A stretch of DNA of 64,000 nucleotides from Pseudomonas alcaliphila JAB1 (GCF_001941865.1 NZ_CP016162.1:806001-870000); one strand, 5' to 3'; shown: positions 46,438 through 55,046, numbered from the stretch's first letter. A program made the numbers and translations. Notes: a model not told the origin generated them from the sequence alone.

Positions 46438-46515
46438 CGTCATCCCCGCGAAGGCGGGGCCCAGCTTGTGGAGCCAGTATAACTCCTGGGCTCCCGCCTT
46501 CGCGGGAGTGACGAG
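46438..46515. repeat. Inverted repeat between coaE and pilD
   Basis: GTCATCCCCGCGAAGGCGGG and the inverted CCCGCCTTCGCGGGAGTGAC flank about 35 bases. The second half recurs at 57991-58022. Confidence 0.8.
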
Positions 46516-46530
46516 TGTTGCTGGATTAGC

Positions 46531-47397
46531 TCAAAAACCGGCGAACTTCAGATAACTGCCGGTAATCACATCACCCCACAGCAGGGCGATCCACCCGGCA
46601 ATCGCCAGATAAGGGCCAAAGGGAATCGGCGTGCCGGAATCGCTGCCGCGCATGCGCAGCATGATGACCCCGAGCACCGCCCCGACCAGCGACGACAGCA
46701 GAATGGTCAGCGGCAGAATCTGCCAGCCACCCCAGGCGCCGAGCATCGCCAGTAGCTTGAAATCACCGTAACCCATGCCTTCCTTGCCGGTGATCAGCTT
46801 GAACAGCCAGTACACCGACCACAGGCTCAGGTAACCGGCAATCGCCCCCCACAGCGCGTCCTCCAGGCTGGTGAACAGCCCGAAGTAATTGACGATCAGG
46901 CCCAGCCACAGCAATGGCAGCACCAGCACGTCCGGCAGAATCTGGTGATCGGCATCGATCAGGCTCATCGCCAGCAGCCCCCAGGCCAGCACCAGCATGG
47001 CGCCGGCCTGCCAGGTGAACCCGAAATGCCAGGCAACATAAGCAGAAAGCAGCCCGCAGGCCAGCTCGACGATGGGGTAGCGCTTGCTGATCGGAGTCTT
47101 GCAGTTCGAACACTTGCCGCGCAGGAACAGATAGCTGATGACCGGGATGTTCTCCCAGGGCTTTATCTCATGGCCACAATCAGGGCATGAAGAGTTGGGC
47201 AGAAGCAGGTTGAAGGTTTCTGCTGGTGCGGCGGGCGGTAACTCCAGTACCTCCCGCGCCTGGCCTTGCCAATCGCGCTGCAGCATCAGCGGCAGACGGT
47301 AGACCACGACGTTGAGGAAGCTGCCGATCAGTAGACCGAAAATCGCACAGACAAAAACAAAGGCCGACAGATTGTCGGCCATAAAGTCGAACGCCAT
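46531..47397 (-). CDS. pilD: Prepilin leader peptidase / N-methyltransferase
   Basis: A 288-residue inner-membrane aspartyl protease that cleaves type IV prepilins after the glycine preceding Phe1 and methylates the new N-terminus. The cytoplasmic four-cysteine zinc site is visible (SSCPDCGHEIKPW and GKCSNCKTPISKRYP). The two catalytic aspartates lie in SLIDADHQILPD and in the GxGD motif GMGYGDFK. About eight membrane helices follow the expected pattern. It is three bases from pilC and part of the pilB-pilC-pilD unit. It should process both short prepilins encoded at 50555 and 51308. Confidence 0.96.
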   Translation of the reverse strand: MAFDFMADNLSAFVFVCAIFGLLIGSFLNVVVYRLPLMLQRDWQGQAREVLELPPAAPAETFNLLLPNSSCPDCGHEIKPWENIPVISYLFLRGKCSNCKTPISKRYPIVELACGLLSAYVAWHFGFTWQAGAMLVLAWGLLAMSLIDADHQILPDVLVLPLLWLGLIVNYFGLFTSLEDALWGAIAGYLSLWSVYWLFKLITGKEGMGYGDFKLLAMLGAWGGWQILPLTILLSSLVGAVLGVIMLRMRGSDSGTPIPFGPYLAIAGWIALLWGDVITGSYLKFAGF

Positions 47398-47400
47398 GTT

Positions 47401-48621
47401 TTAGCCAACCACCGAACCGAGTTGGAAGATGGGGAGATACATGGCGATGATCAGGCCGCCGACTAGCACACCGAGCACAGACATGATCAGTGGCTCCATC
47501 AACGTGGTGAGGTTATCTACCGCGTTGTCCACTTCTTCTTCATAGTAACCGGCGGTTTTATCCAGCATTTCATCCAGAGAACCGGCCTCTTCACCGATGG
47601 CGGTCATCTGTACCGCCATGGTTGGGAAAATCCCGGTGTTGCGCATGGAGAAGTTGAGCTGCGAGCCTGATGAGACATCATTCTTGATACGGTTGACCGC
47701 ATTGCGAAACACCACGTTGCCGGTCGCGCCCGCCACAGAGTCCAGCGCGTCAACCAGTGGTACGCCAGCAGCAAACGTGGTTGCCAGGGTTCGAGCAAAG
47801 CGCGCGACTACAGCCTTGTACAGAATGGGGCCAACGATGGGGGCTTTGAGCAGCGCTCGGTCTAGCGAGTCGCGGAACTTCTCCGAGCGTTTGTATGCCT
47901 GGCCGAAGCTGTAGAACGAGATGAAGATCGCGAACAGTACCAGGAACCACCACTCCTGCAGCCATCTGGAAAGGTTGACCACCACCATCGTAAAGGCCGG
48001 CAATTGTGCACCGAAACCTTCGAATACGCTCTCGAACTGCGGTACGACCTTGATCAACAGAATCGCCGTGACGATCACGGCAACCACGACTACCGCAATA
48101 GGGTAGGTCATGGCCTTCTTGATCTTGGCTTTCAGCGCTTCGGTTTTTTCCTTGTAGGTGGCGACCCTGTCGAGCAAGGTTTCCAGGGCACCGGACTGTT
48201 CGCCCGAGTCGACCAGGTTGCAGTACAGGTCATCGAAGTACATCGGCTTCTTGCGTAGCGAGGTAGCGAAGCTGTTACCCGCAGCTACTTCCTGCTTGAT
48301 CTCGTCGATCAGCTTGCGCATGTTCGGGTTGTCGAAGCCTTCGGCAATGATGTCGAACGACTGCAGCAGTGGCACGCCGGCTTTCATCATGGTGGCCATC
48401 TGGCGGGTGAACAAGGCGATATCCATCGGCTTGATCTTCTTGCCCGCGCTGAAAAGGGAAACTGCCTTTTTACGCACCTTGAGCGGGTTGATGCCCTGCT
48501 TGCGCAGTTGGGCCTTGACCAGTGCAGGAGATTGGCCAGAGATCTCTCCTTTGATCTTGCCGCCTTTTCTGTCGGTACCTTCCCAGGCGAATACGCTGGT
48601 TTTCAGTGCTTTTTCCGCCAT
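47401..48621 (-). CDS. pilC: Type IV pilus inner-membrane platform protein
   Basis: A 406-residue protein with two T2SF/PilC repeats (about 70-195 and 275-398), each with the family pattern (FTRQMATMMKAGVPLLQSFD and FARTLATTFAAGVPLVDALD), and three membrane segments. PilC couples the PilB ATPase to pilin insertion. It appears intact. It starts three bases after the pilB stop and ends three bases before pilD. Confidence 0.96.
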   Translation of the reverse strand: MAEKALKTSVFAWEGTDRKGGKIKGEISGQSPALVKAQLRKQGINPLKVRKKAVSLFSAGKKIKPMDIALFTRQMATMMKAGVPLLQSFDIIAEGFDNPNMRKLIDEIKQEVAAGNSFATSLRKKPMYFDDLYCNLVDSGEQSGALETLLDRVATYKEKTEALKAKIKKAMTYPIAVVVVAVIVTAILLIKVVPQFESVFEGFGAQLPAFTMVVVNLSRWLQEWWFLVLFAIFISFYSFGQAYKRSEKFRDSLDRALLKAPIVGPILYKAVVARFARTLATTFAAGVPLVDALDSVAGATGNVVFRNAVNRIKNDVSSGSQLNFSMRNTGIFPTMAVQMTAIGEEAGSLDEMLDKTAGYYEEEVDNAVDNLTTLMEPLIMSVLGVLVGGLIIAMYLPIFQLGSVVG

Positions 48622-48624
48622 GGA

Positions 48625-50325
48625 TTAGTCCTTGGTCACACGGTTGACTTCTTCCAGGCTGGTGATGCCCTGCATCGCCTTGAACAGCCCGGAAGTTCGG
48701 AGGTCATTGAAGCCGTCGGCTTTCGCCTGCGCGGCGATTTCGATGGAGTTGCCTTCCTCCATGATAATGCGTTGCAGGGAGGGCGTGATTTTAACTACTT
48801 CATAAATCCCCACCCTTCCTTTATAGCCGCCTTTGCAATTGTCACAGCCATTGGGGGCGAACAGCTTGAAGCTGCCAATCTTGCTTTCAGGGAAGCCTTC
48901 TTTGAGCAAGGCCTCGCGCGGTAGTGTTACTTCCTTCTTGCAGCTGCAGAGTTTGCGCGCCAGGCGCTGGGCGATGATCAGGTTCACCGAGGTGGCGATG
49001 TTGAATGCCGGCACGCCCATGTTGCGCAGGCGGGTCAGGGTTTCCGCGGCGCTGTTGGTGTGCAGGGTGGACATCACCATGTGCCCGGTCTGCGCGGCCT
49101 TGATGGCGATTTCGGCCGTTTCCAGGTCGCGAATCTCACCGACCATGATCACGTCCGGGTCCTGGCGCAGGAAGGCGCGCAGGGCCTGGGCGAAATCCAT
49201 GCCGTGTTTCGGGTTGACGTTGACCTGGTTGATGCCTTCCAGGTTGATTTCCACCGGATCTTCCGCAGTGGAAATATTGATGTCCGTGGTGTTGAGAATA
49301 TTCAGGCCGGTATAAAGCGATACCGTTTTGCCCGAGCCGGTTGGGCCGGTCACCAGAATCATGCCTTGCGGCTGCTTTAGGGCTGTCATGTACAGCTCTT
49401 TCTGTTCTTCTTCATAGCCCAGCGCATCGATGCCCATCTGCGCGCTGGTGGGGTCGAGAATCCGCATCACGATCTTCTCGCCCCAGAGGGTGGGCAGGGT
49501 GTTGACGCGAAAGTCGATGGCCTTGGTCTTGGAGACCTTCATCTTGATCCGGCCATCCTGCGGCTTGCGCCGCTCGGAGATATCCAGTTGCGCCATGACC
49601 TTGAGGCGGGCGGAAAGACGGCTGGCCAGCTGGATGGGCGGGCGGGCTACCTCATGCAGCATGCCGTCGGTACGAAAACGTACGCGGTAGGCCTTTTCGT
49701 AGGGCTCGAAGTGCAGGTCGGACGAGCCGCCCTTGATGGCGTCCAGCAGCATCTTGTTGATGAAACGCACCACTGGCGCATCGTCAGAATCGTTACCGGC
49801 GCCAGCATCGTCCGCTTCGTCGTTGACGGCTTCGACATCCAGCCCGTCCAGGTCGACGTCGGCCAGTTCTTCCATGCCGGTGTTGCCTGTATCGAAGAAC
49901 TTGTCCAGCGCGTCGCCCAGTTTGTCGTCTTCGACCAGCAGCGCCTCTGTGCTGATGCCGGTGCTGAACTGAACATCGGTAAGGGCCTAGTGATTGGTCG
50001 GGTCGGACAGTGCGATGAACAGCTTGTTGCCACGACGGTAGAGCGGCAATACACGGTGCTGGCGGCACAGTTTCTCGCTGACGAGATCCTTCGGCTGGTG
50101 CTCCTTGTCTACCGCGCTGAGGTCGAAGTAGGGCACGCCGAACTGTTCGGCGGCGATCTCGGCCACGGCACGGCTCGAGGCCAGCTTGTTCTGTACCAGA
50201 TAGGACACCAGCGGAATCTTGTTGCGCAGTGCCTGGGCAAAGGCCTGACTGGCGGTGCGTTCGTCGATAAGGCTGGCATTGACCAGTTGGCGGGCGAGGC
50301 CGGTGAGTTGGGCGGTATCGCTCAT
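48625..50325 (-). pseudogene. pilB: Type IV pilus extension ATPase PilB, interrupted by an in-frame amber codon
   Basis: The full frame would encode 566 residues, the normal PilB length. Codon 113 is TAG (49987-49989), after IALSDPTNH; the same frame continues [20 protein letters not shown] to the end without further stops. In P. aeruginosa PilB, as I recall it, this position is Gln, so a CAG to TAG change explains it. Downstream the ATPase is intact: Walker A GPTGSGKT, Walker B region [12 protein letters not shown] and [12 protein letters not shown]. The first zinc-binding pair is CSC rather than CxxC. As written only a 112-residue N-terminal fragment is made unless amber is suppressed or translation restarts (for example at Met 49875). 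Confidence 0.9.
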
Positions 50326-50493
50326 GATGCAGGCGCTTGGTCCGGGGATTGATCCTGCTTATATAGCCCATATTACGCCTTGGCCCAAGCGTAGTCGTTC
50401 GAGGTGACCAATTGCGTCACATGTTGCCGCGTTCGTAGGGTGGCTGGCGCTCTTGGTGGTGGAGGTACCCTTGAGGGCAAGGCTTTTGGAAGT

Positions 50494-50510
50494 TGGCACG
50501 CGAACTGCTA
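50494..50510 (+). promoter_or_regulatory. Sigma-54 promoter of the short pilin operon
   Basis: TGGCACG-CGAA-CTGCTA has the invariant GG (50495-50496) and GC (50507-50508) ten bases apart and matches TGGCACG-N4-TTGCW except one base. It ends about 45 bases before the pilin start. In P. aeruginosa pilA is transcribed from a sigma-54 promoter activated by PilR. Confidence 0.85.
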
Positions 50511-50554
50511 TGTACACGCCAGGTCATCGACCTTAACCACATAGGAGTTAATCC

Positions 50555-50740
50555 ATGAAGTCTCTGAAGAAGCAAAAGGGTTTCACCCTGATCGAGCTGA
50601 TGATCGTCGTTGCGATCATCGGTATTCTGGCTGCCATCGCCATTCCGCAGTTCAACGAGTATCGCGCCAAGGCGAACGACTCCACTGCTCAGGCTGATGT
50701 GAAAAACTCCATCAGCGTCATGACTGCCGCTCAGCGCTAA
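50555..50740 (+). CDS. Short type IV pilin (PilA-N type), copy 1
   Basis: The 61-residue prepilin has a 9-residue leader MKSLKKQKG, cleaved before Phe1, and a mature part of only 52 residues: [40 protein letters not shown], then a short helix ending TAAQR. Glu5 is present. Ordinary Pseudomonas pilins have about 145 residues with a C-terminal disulfide globule; here the globule is absent. The size and N-terminal helix closely resemble Geobacter PilA-N (61 mature residues), sharing Phe1, Phe24 and Tyr27 but not the later aromatics. AGGAG precedes the ATG. A secreted Cys-rich protein gene follows 11 bases later. It could be a major pilin or a minor pseudopilin. Confidence 0.88.
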   Translation: MKSLKKQKGFTLIELMIVVAIIGILAAIAIPQFNEYRAKANDSTAQADVKNSISVMTAAQR

Positions 50741-50751
50741 GGGTGATCGAT

Positions 50752-51210
50752 ATGAAAAAGAATCTGCTGGCTCTGTTCGCCGCTTCTGTTGTTGTATTTG
50801 CCTCTTCGGCAATGGCTGCTCCTGCAGCTATTCAAAGTGGCACTGATATCACCACGACTAACTGCACCATTCTCGGTGATACCGTGAAACTGAATCTCTC
50901 GAAAGGGGTTCGCGGTGCGTACAACTGCGACGAAACTCGCAACGCCATTAACGTAGGTGCATGCCACGAAACTGGCAGCCGCAGCACATCGCTCGTGTGT
51001 GCGCAGATTGGTGTCAACCAGGCTGATAACACTCCAGTTTTCAATGATGCTCAATGCAACGCGACTAACGTTGGTGAGACTGTAACCGTCACTGCTCCGA
51101 GCTATCGCGGTTATCGTGCCTCCAGCACTGGCGGTAGTGTTGGCGCCCAGTCGCTGAGCGCCAACTGCACTGTAGGTGTGCCTGAGGCTCAGCTGGTCAA
51201 CTTCCAGTAA
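50752..51210 (+). CDS. Secreted six-cysteine protein, candidate separate pilin globular subunit (PilA-C like)
   Basis: The 152-residue product begins MKKNLLALFAASVVVFASSA with a Sec signal peptide, probably cleaved after AMA. The mature part of about 127 residues has six cysteines (in TTNCTILG, AYNCDETR, VGACHETG, SLVCAQIG, DAQCNATN, SANCTVG), enough for three disulfides, and is rich in Thr, Asn and Gly, suggesting a beta-rich fold. AAGGG lies eight bases before the ATG, 11 bases after the short pilin stop; a terminator follows. By position and export signal it resembles the Geobacter PilA-C/Spc protein, which pairs with a short PilA-N. I find no direct sequence family for it. Base composition looks more AT-rich than the neighbours (not computed). 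Confidence 0.75.
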   Translation: MKKNLLALFAASVVVFASSAMAAPAAIQSGTDITTTNCTILGDTVKLNLSKGVRGAYNCDETRNAINVGACHETGSRSTSLVCAQIGVNQADNTPVFNDAQCNATNVGETVTVTAPSYRGYRASSTGGSVGAQSLSANCTVGVPEAQLVNFQ

Positions 51211-51234
51211 CGCTTTTAGTTACTGTTAGAACCG

Positions 51235-51268
51235 AGGCCGTGGGGAGCTATCTTCACGGCCTTTTTAT
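51235..51268 (+). terminator. Rho-independent terminator after the pilin pair
   Basis: AGGCCGTG and CACGGCCT form an 8-bp stem with a 12-base loop, followed by TTTTTATT. It separates the first pilin pair from the second short pilin. Confidence 0.88.
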
Positions 51269-51307
51269 TGGCGAAGTAGGCGTCTTCAGTGTGAGGCAGT
51301 GCTAACT

Positions 51308-51487
51308 ATGCGTTCTAAAAGTTCCGGTTTCACGTTGATCGAGTTGATGATCGTGGTCGCTATTATCGGCATTCTCGCTGCCATCGCCATTCCACAGTTC
51401 AACGAGTATCGTGCCAAGGCGAACGACGCCAATGCTCAGGCCGACGTGAAGAATTCACTGTGGATCATGGCCTCCACTCGAAAGTAA
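51308..51487 (+). CDS. Short type IV pilin (PilA-N type), copy 2
   Basis: A 59-residue prepilin with leader MRSKSSG and a mature part again of exactly 52 residues. Residues 1-33 are identical to copy 1 ([10 protein letters not shown] through EYRAKAND); the tail differs ([11 protein letters not shown]), introducing a Trp at position 45. The DNA shows many silent differences from copy 1, so the duplication is not recent. GAGG lies 11 bases before the ATG at 51308; a GTG at 51299 is an alternative start. It lies after the terminator and 75 bases before the transporter genes, so it may be expressed with them. It has no Cys-rich partner gene. Confidence 0.82.
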   Translation: MRSKSSGFTLIELMIVVAIIGILAAIAIPQFNEYRAKANDANAQADVKNSLWIMASTRK

Positions 51488-51562
51488 TCCGCTCTCTGTA
51501 TATGCCGCTCCTTTTTGCGGTATAAGAGCTGAATTTTTCATCCTCCAGATACCCTCTTGCAT

Positions 51563-52366
51563 ATGCTTTCTGATTTCCGTTCGGGCCTCCTGCTCGCTTT
51601 CCGTGCTCACTTCCTTTGGCTCGCTGGTATATCGCTCTTCTTTCTTCTGCTTATCGTCTGGATGGCCTCCGAGTTCAGTGGTCGCCAACCTGCAACCGTA
51701 GGGCTGGACGTTGGTCTGTCGGTGATGCGCCTGATCCTGCCGCTGATCATGGTGCTGGTGGTGCAGGAACTGCTCTCGCGCGAGTTCGACAGACGCTATT
51801 TTCTTTCTTCCCTGACGTATCCGCGTGCCCGGCAGGGGTTGCTGCTGGGGCGCTTCGCTTCGGTCGTCGTATTGATGGCGTGCGTGCTGATCGTGATGGC
51901 GCTTGCGCTCGGCCTGCTGGTTGCCTGGATCGGTGAAGACTACGCTCAGGCCACCGGCGTTTCGCTGGGCTGGCCTTACGTCGCGACCGTGGCGCTGATC
52001 GGGCTGGATCTGCTGGTGCTGACGGCGCTGGCGGTGTTTCTGGCCATGGTCGCTTCCACGCCCAGTTTCGTGCTGATCGGTACGCTGGGCTTCATGCTGA
52101 TGGCGCGCTCCTTCGCGGCCATCATCGAACTGCTGACGCGCGAAACCTGGGTCGTCGAGGGCGCGGAAAGCTACCGAGCCGGCGTCGGTGTGCTTGGCTA
52201 CCTGCTGCCCGACCTGGGCTCCCTCGACATCCGCATGACGGCCCTTTATGGCCGCATGGAGTTCCTGCCCAGTGATCTGGGTGTGTTGGTGCTCAGCTGC
52301 CTGGCCTACGCCTTCGCCTTCCTCTGGTTGGCGGTGTGGGTATTGCAGCGCAAGCGTTTCGCCTGA
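51563..52366 (+). CDS. ABC-2 type permease of the pilin cassette (PilI-like)
   Basis: A 267-residue membrane protein with about six hydrophobic segments, including FLWLAGISLFFLLLIVWMAS near the N-terminus and a C-terminal LVLSCLAYAFAFLWLAVWVL. It has the general plan of ABC-2 permeases and lies in one run with a membrane-anchored protein and an ABC ATPase. The order pilin - permease - accessory - ATPase recalls the pilGHI genes next to pilA in Myxococcus, required for pilus assembly there. The assignment to PilI is by context, not by clear sequence identity. The ribosome binding site is weak; a TTG two codons upstream is an alternative start. Confidence 0.72.
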   Translation: MLSDFRSGLLLAFRAHFLWLAGISLFFLLLIVWMASEFSGRQPATVGLDVGLSVMRLILPLIMVLVVQELLSREFDRRYFLSSLTYPRARQGLLLGRFASVVVLMACVLIVMALALGLLVAWIGEDYAQATGVSLGWPYVATVALIGLDLLVLTALAVFLAMVASTPSFVLIGTLGFMLMARSFAAIIELLTRETWVVEGAESYRAGVGVLGYLLPDLGSLDIRMTALYGRMEFLPSDLGVLVLSCLAYAFAFLWLAVWVLQRKRFA

Positions 52367-52368
52367 TC

Positions 52369-53208
52369 ATGTTCAAGCGCTCCTTGAGTCTTCTATTCGC
52401 TCTTGCCGGTTTCGCGGCATTCGTGGCTGCGGTGCTGTGGCGCAGTGGTCAGCCGATCGTCTTTCACAACGCTACGGTCAAGGACCGTGTTGTGGTGTCG
52501 GCCCCGGTCTTGACCGCGCTTTATGCGGGTGATCGCTTTCTCGCTGCGAACATGGAGGCCATACGCCTCTCTGCCACGGCTGTGGACCAGGGGCAGGCCG
52601 ACATTCATTACCTGGTGCGGGCGCAGGTGGTGGTGGCCCAGCTCAATGCCTGCCACGAAGACAACTACTACCTTGCCAACGGTTTGCTGACCTGGGGCGG
52701 CGCGGTTGCCGAGGGTAACGATGTGTTGCGGCGAGCCATGAATTGCCGTTTCTGGGACGGTATCCCGCCCTTCTTCTATGGGGTCAATCTGGCCTTTTTC
52801 GAGAAGGACAAGACGCAGGCGGTGCAGGCCCTGGAGTTGTCTGCAGAGCGCTGGCCGGAGAACGCTGTCACCTTGCGGCGCATGGCGATCATGTTGCGAG
52901 CCGAGGCGCTGGCAGATGAGCGTTTGGCAGTCAATTACCTGATGCAGCAGCGTGATACGACCCATGATCCCAAACTGCGCGAGATGCTCGACAAGCGGGT
53001 GATACGACTGCAGGGGTTGATCGATCTGCGGGCTGCCCAGCGTCGCTACGAGGAGGCTCATGGCCCTTTGCAGGATTTTCAGCAGTTGGTCGACTCAGGG
53101 GAGATGGCTATGCTCCCGCAAGACCCGTTGAGACTGGGTTACGAGTTGCGTGACGGGCGTATCGAATTCAGAGAACTGAAAATTCCTGGTATGGAGAATC
53201 AGCAGTGA
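52369..53208 (+). CDS. Membrane-anchored accessory protein of the pilin cassette (PilG-like by context)
   Basis: The 279-residue protein has one N-terminal membrane segment (about residues 5-24) and a soluble, mostly helical domain of about 250 residues that should face the periplasm. Helical pairs such as LAFFEKDKTQAVQALELSAE and WPENAVTLRRMAIMLRAEAL suggest TPR-like repeats. Two cysteines (NACHEDN and MNCRFWD) might form a disulfide. It starts two bases after the permease stop and overlaps the ATPase gene by four bases (GTGA), so it belongs to the same operon. I do not recognise the family from sequence. Confidence 0.72.
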   Translation: MFKRSLSLLFALAGFAAFVAAVLWRSGQPIVFHNATVKDRVVVSAPVLTALYAGDRFLAANMEAIRLSATAVDQGQADIHYLVRAQVVVAQLNACHEDNYYLANGLLTWGGAVAEGNDVLRRAMNCRFWDGIPPFFYGVNLAFFEKDKTQAVQALELSAERWPENAVTLRRMAIMLRAEALADERLAVNYLMQQRDTTHDPKLREMLDKRVIRLQGLIDLRAAQRRYEEAHGPLQDFQQLVDSGEMAMLPQDPLRLGYELRDGRIEFRELKIPGMENQQ

Positions 53209-54116
53209 GTGCTGTGCTGGAGTTCAAGAACGTCAGCCAGACGTTTCGCGTCAAGGGCAAAGAGGTTCGGGCGCTGAAGGACATCAGCTTCGCGCTCACC
53301 GAGGGCGAAGTCTTCGGTTTTGTCGGGCCCAATGGCGCCGGTAAGTCCACGACGATCAAGGTGATGCTCGACATCATCAACGACTATCAGGGCCAGGTGA
53401 GCATCTATGGTGTGGATGCGCGCAATGCTTCGGCCCGCGCGCCCCTGGCCTACGTGCCCGAAACGCCGGCCCTGTACGAGCAGTTCACGCCGCTGGAAAT
53501 CCTGCGCATGGGGCTTTCCATGTACGGGATCAAGGGGGCCGATGCAGATGCCAGATGCATGCATTGGCTGGAGCGTTTCTCCGTCGATATGAATGCCAAG
53601 CGGCGTATCCGCGAGTTGTCCAAGGGTAATGTCCAGCGCGTGGCGCTGGCCCATGCGATGGTCGTGCAGCCCAAGTTGCTGGTGCTGGACGAGCCGCTTT
53701 CCGGTCTTGATCCAGTCGGGCGCAAGGATGTGGTGGATATCCTCACCGAGTTCAAGCAACAGGGTGGGGCGATCTTCTTCACCTCACATGTGCTGCATGA
53801 CGTGGAGCGTATTGCCGACCGCTTCGGCTTTATCAACAAGGGTGAGTTGCTGACCGTGCGCTCGCCGCGCGAACTGGCTGCCGAGCGTGCTGACGATATG
53901 CTGGTGCGTTATCACGCTGCGCAGCCGATAGGTGAGCCGCTGCGTATGCTGCGTGAGGGTGAGTTCGAGTGTGAAGTGCAGCAGGCCGAGCTGCCGGCCT
54001 TCATTGCACAGCTGAACCAGGTGGGCGGTCATCTTCTGACGGTCAAGCCGGCCGTTTCGTTGGAGACGGTGTTCTTCAATATCCTTGATGGCGCTGCTCG
54101 AAAGACGAGTGCCTGA
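53205..54116 (+). CDS. ABC transporter ATP-binding protein of the pilin cassette (PilH-like)
   Basis: A 303-residue cytoplasmic ATPase with Walker A GPNGAGKSTTIKVML (about 46-60), signature LSKGNVQR, Walker B LLVLDEPLSGLDP and the switch histidine in FFTSHVLHDVER. The signature LSKGN is typical of ABC-2 exporters (CcmA/NatA type). The C-terminal 80 residues are an accessory domain. GTG start at 53205 overlaps the preceding stop. In Myxococcus the ATPase PilH next to pilA is needed for pilus biogenesis; a similar role here is inferred from gene order. The substrate is unknown; the secreted Cys-rich protein or the short pilins are candidates. Confidence 0.85.
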   Translation: MSAVLEFKNVSQTFRVKGKEVRALKDISFALTEGEVFGFVGPNGAGKSTTIKVMLDIINDYQGQVSIYGVDARNASARAPLAYVPETPALYEQFTPLEILRMGLSMYGIKGADADARCMHWLERFSVDMNAKRRIRELSKGNVQRVALAHAMVVQPKLLVLDEPLSGLDPVGRKDVVDILTEFKQQGGAIFFTSHVLHDVERIADRFGFINKGELLTVRSPRELAAERADDMLVRYHAAQPIGEPLRMLREGEFECEVQQAELPAFIAQLNQVGGHLLTVKPAVSLETVFFNILDGAARKTSA

Positions 54117-54197
54117 CGTAGGGTGCGCCGTGCGCACCGACTGCTTGCTGCGATCTCTCCCGCCCCTGTAGCAGCCGCTCTTGGGACTGGCGTTGTT

Positions 54198-55046
54198 TTA
54201 CAACGCCAATCTCATCGACAAATCCACCGCCTTCACATCCTTGGTCAGCGTCCCCAGCGAGATGTAGTCCACGCCCGTCTCGGCGATCACGCGCAAGGTG
54301 CTGTCATTGATGCCGCCCGAAGCTTCGAGCTTGGCGCGGCCGGCGGTGAGTCTTACGGCTTCGCGCATATCCTCGAGTGACAGTTCGTCGAGCATGACGA
54401 TATCTGCGCCCGCTTCCAGCGCTTCGCGCAGTTCTTCCAGGCTTTCCACTTCCACCTCCACCGGCTTGCCCGGGGCAATCTGGTGGGCGGCGTTGATGGC
54501 CTGGGCGATGCCGCCGCAGGCGGCGATGTGGTTTTCCTTGATCAGGAAAGCGTCGTACAAACCGATGCGGTGGTTATGGCAGCCGCCGCAGGTCACGGCG
54601 TACTTCTGCGCCAGGCGCAGGCCCGGCAGGGTTTTGCGGGTGTCCAGCAGCTTTACCTGGGTGCCTTCTACCAGATCTGCATAGTGGCGGCAGCGGGTGG
54701 CGACGGCAGACAGGCTCTGCAGGAAGTTCAGTGCGCTGCGCTCGCCGCTGAGCAGGGCGCGGGCCGGGCCTTCCAGGCGGAACAGGGTCTGGTCGGCGCT
54801 GACCTTGTCGCCATCCTGCACCTGCCAATGCACCGCGACGCGCGGGTCGAGTTGGCGAAATACTGCATCGACCCACGCTGTGCCGCAAATTACCGCCTCT
54901 TCACGCGTGATCACGCGGGCGCTGGCCAGACGCTCGGCCGGAATCAGCTGGGCCGTGATGTCGCCGCTGCCAATGTCTTCGGCCAGGGCGCGGCGGACGT
55001 TGGCTTCGATTTCGCTGCTGAGGTCGGCGAGTGTCAGGTTGGGCAT
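54198..55046 (-). CDS. nadC: Nicotinate-nucleotide pyrophosphorylase (carboxylating)
   Basis: The 282-residue enzyme makes nicotinate mononucleotide from quinolinate and PRPP in NAD synthesis. Conserved features include [60 protein letters not shown] and the C-terminal [15 protein letters not shown] 55046 begins [10 protein letters not shown]; the longer frame upstream is repeat-rich leader. It marks the far boundary of the pilin locus, as in P. aeruginosa (PA4524). Convergent with the ABC ATPase gene, 81 bases apart. Confidence 0.96.
   Translation of the reverse strand: MPNLTLADLSSEIEANVRRALAEDIGSGDITAQLIPAERLASARVITREEAVICGTAWVDAVFRQLDPRVAVHWQVQDGDKVSADQTLFRLEGPARALLSGERSALNFLQSLSAVATRCRHYADLVEGTQVKLLDTRKTLPGLRLAQKYAVTCGGCHNHRIGLYDAFLIKENHIAACGGIAQAINAAHQIAPGKPVEVEVESLEELREALEAGADIVMLDELSLEDMREAVRLTAGRAKLEASGGINDSTLRVIAETGVDYISLGTLTKDVKAVDLSMRLAL

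Noticed and set aside
49875..49990. pilB broken by a frameshift
   Set aside because: The two halves are in the same frame and separated only by one TAG; the codons between encode the expected PilB sequence.
50555..51210. The short pilin and the Cys-rich protein as one ordinary pilin split by a mutation
   Set aside because: The downstream frame has its own ribosome binding site, start codon and cleavable signal peptide, and the second short pilin ends at exactly the same mature length without any downstream partner.
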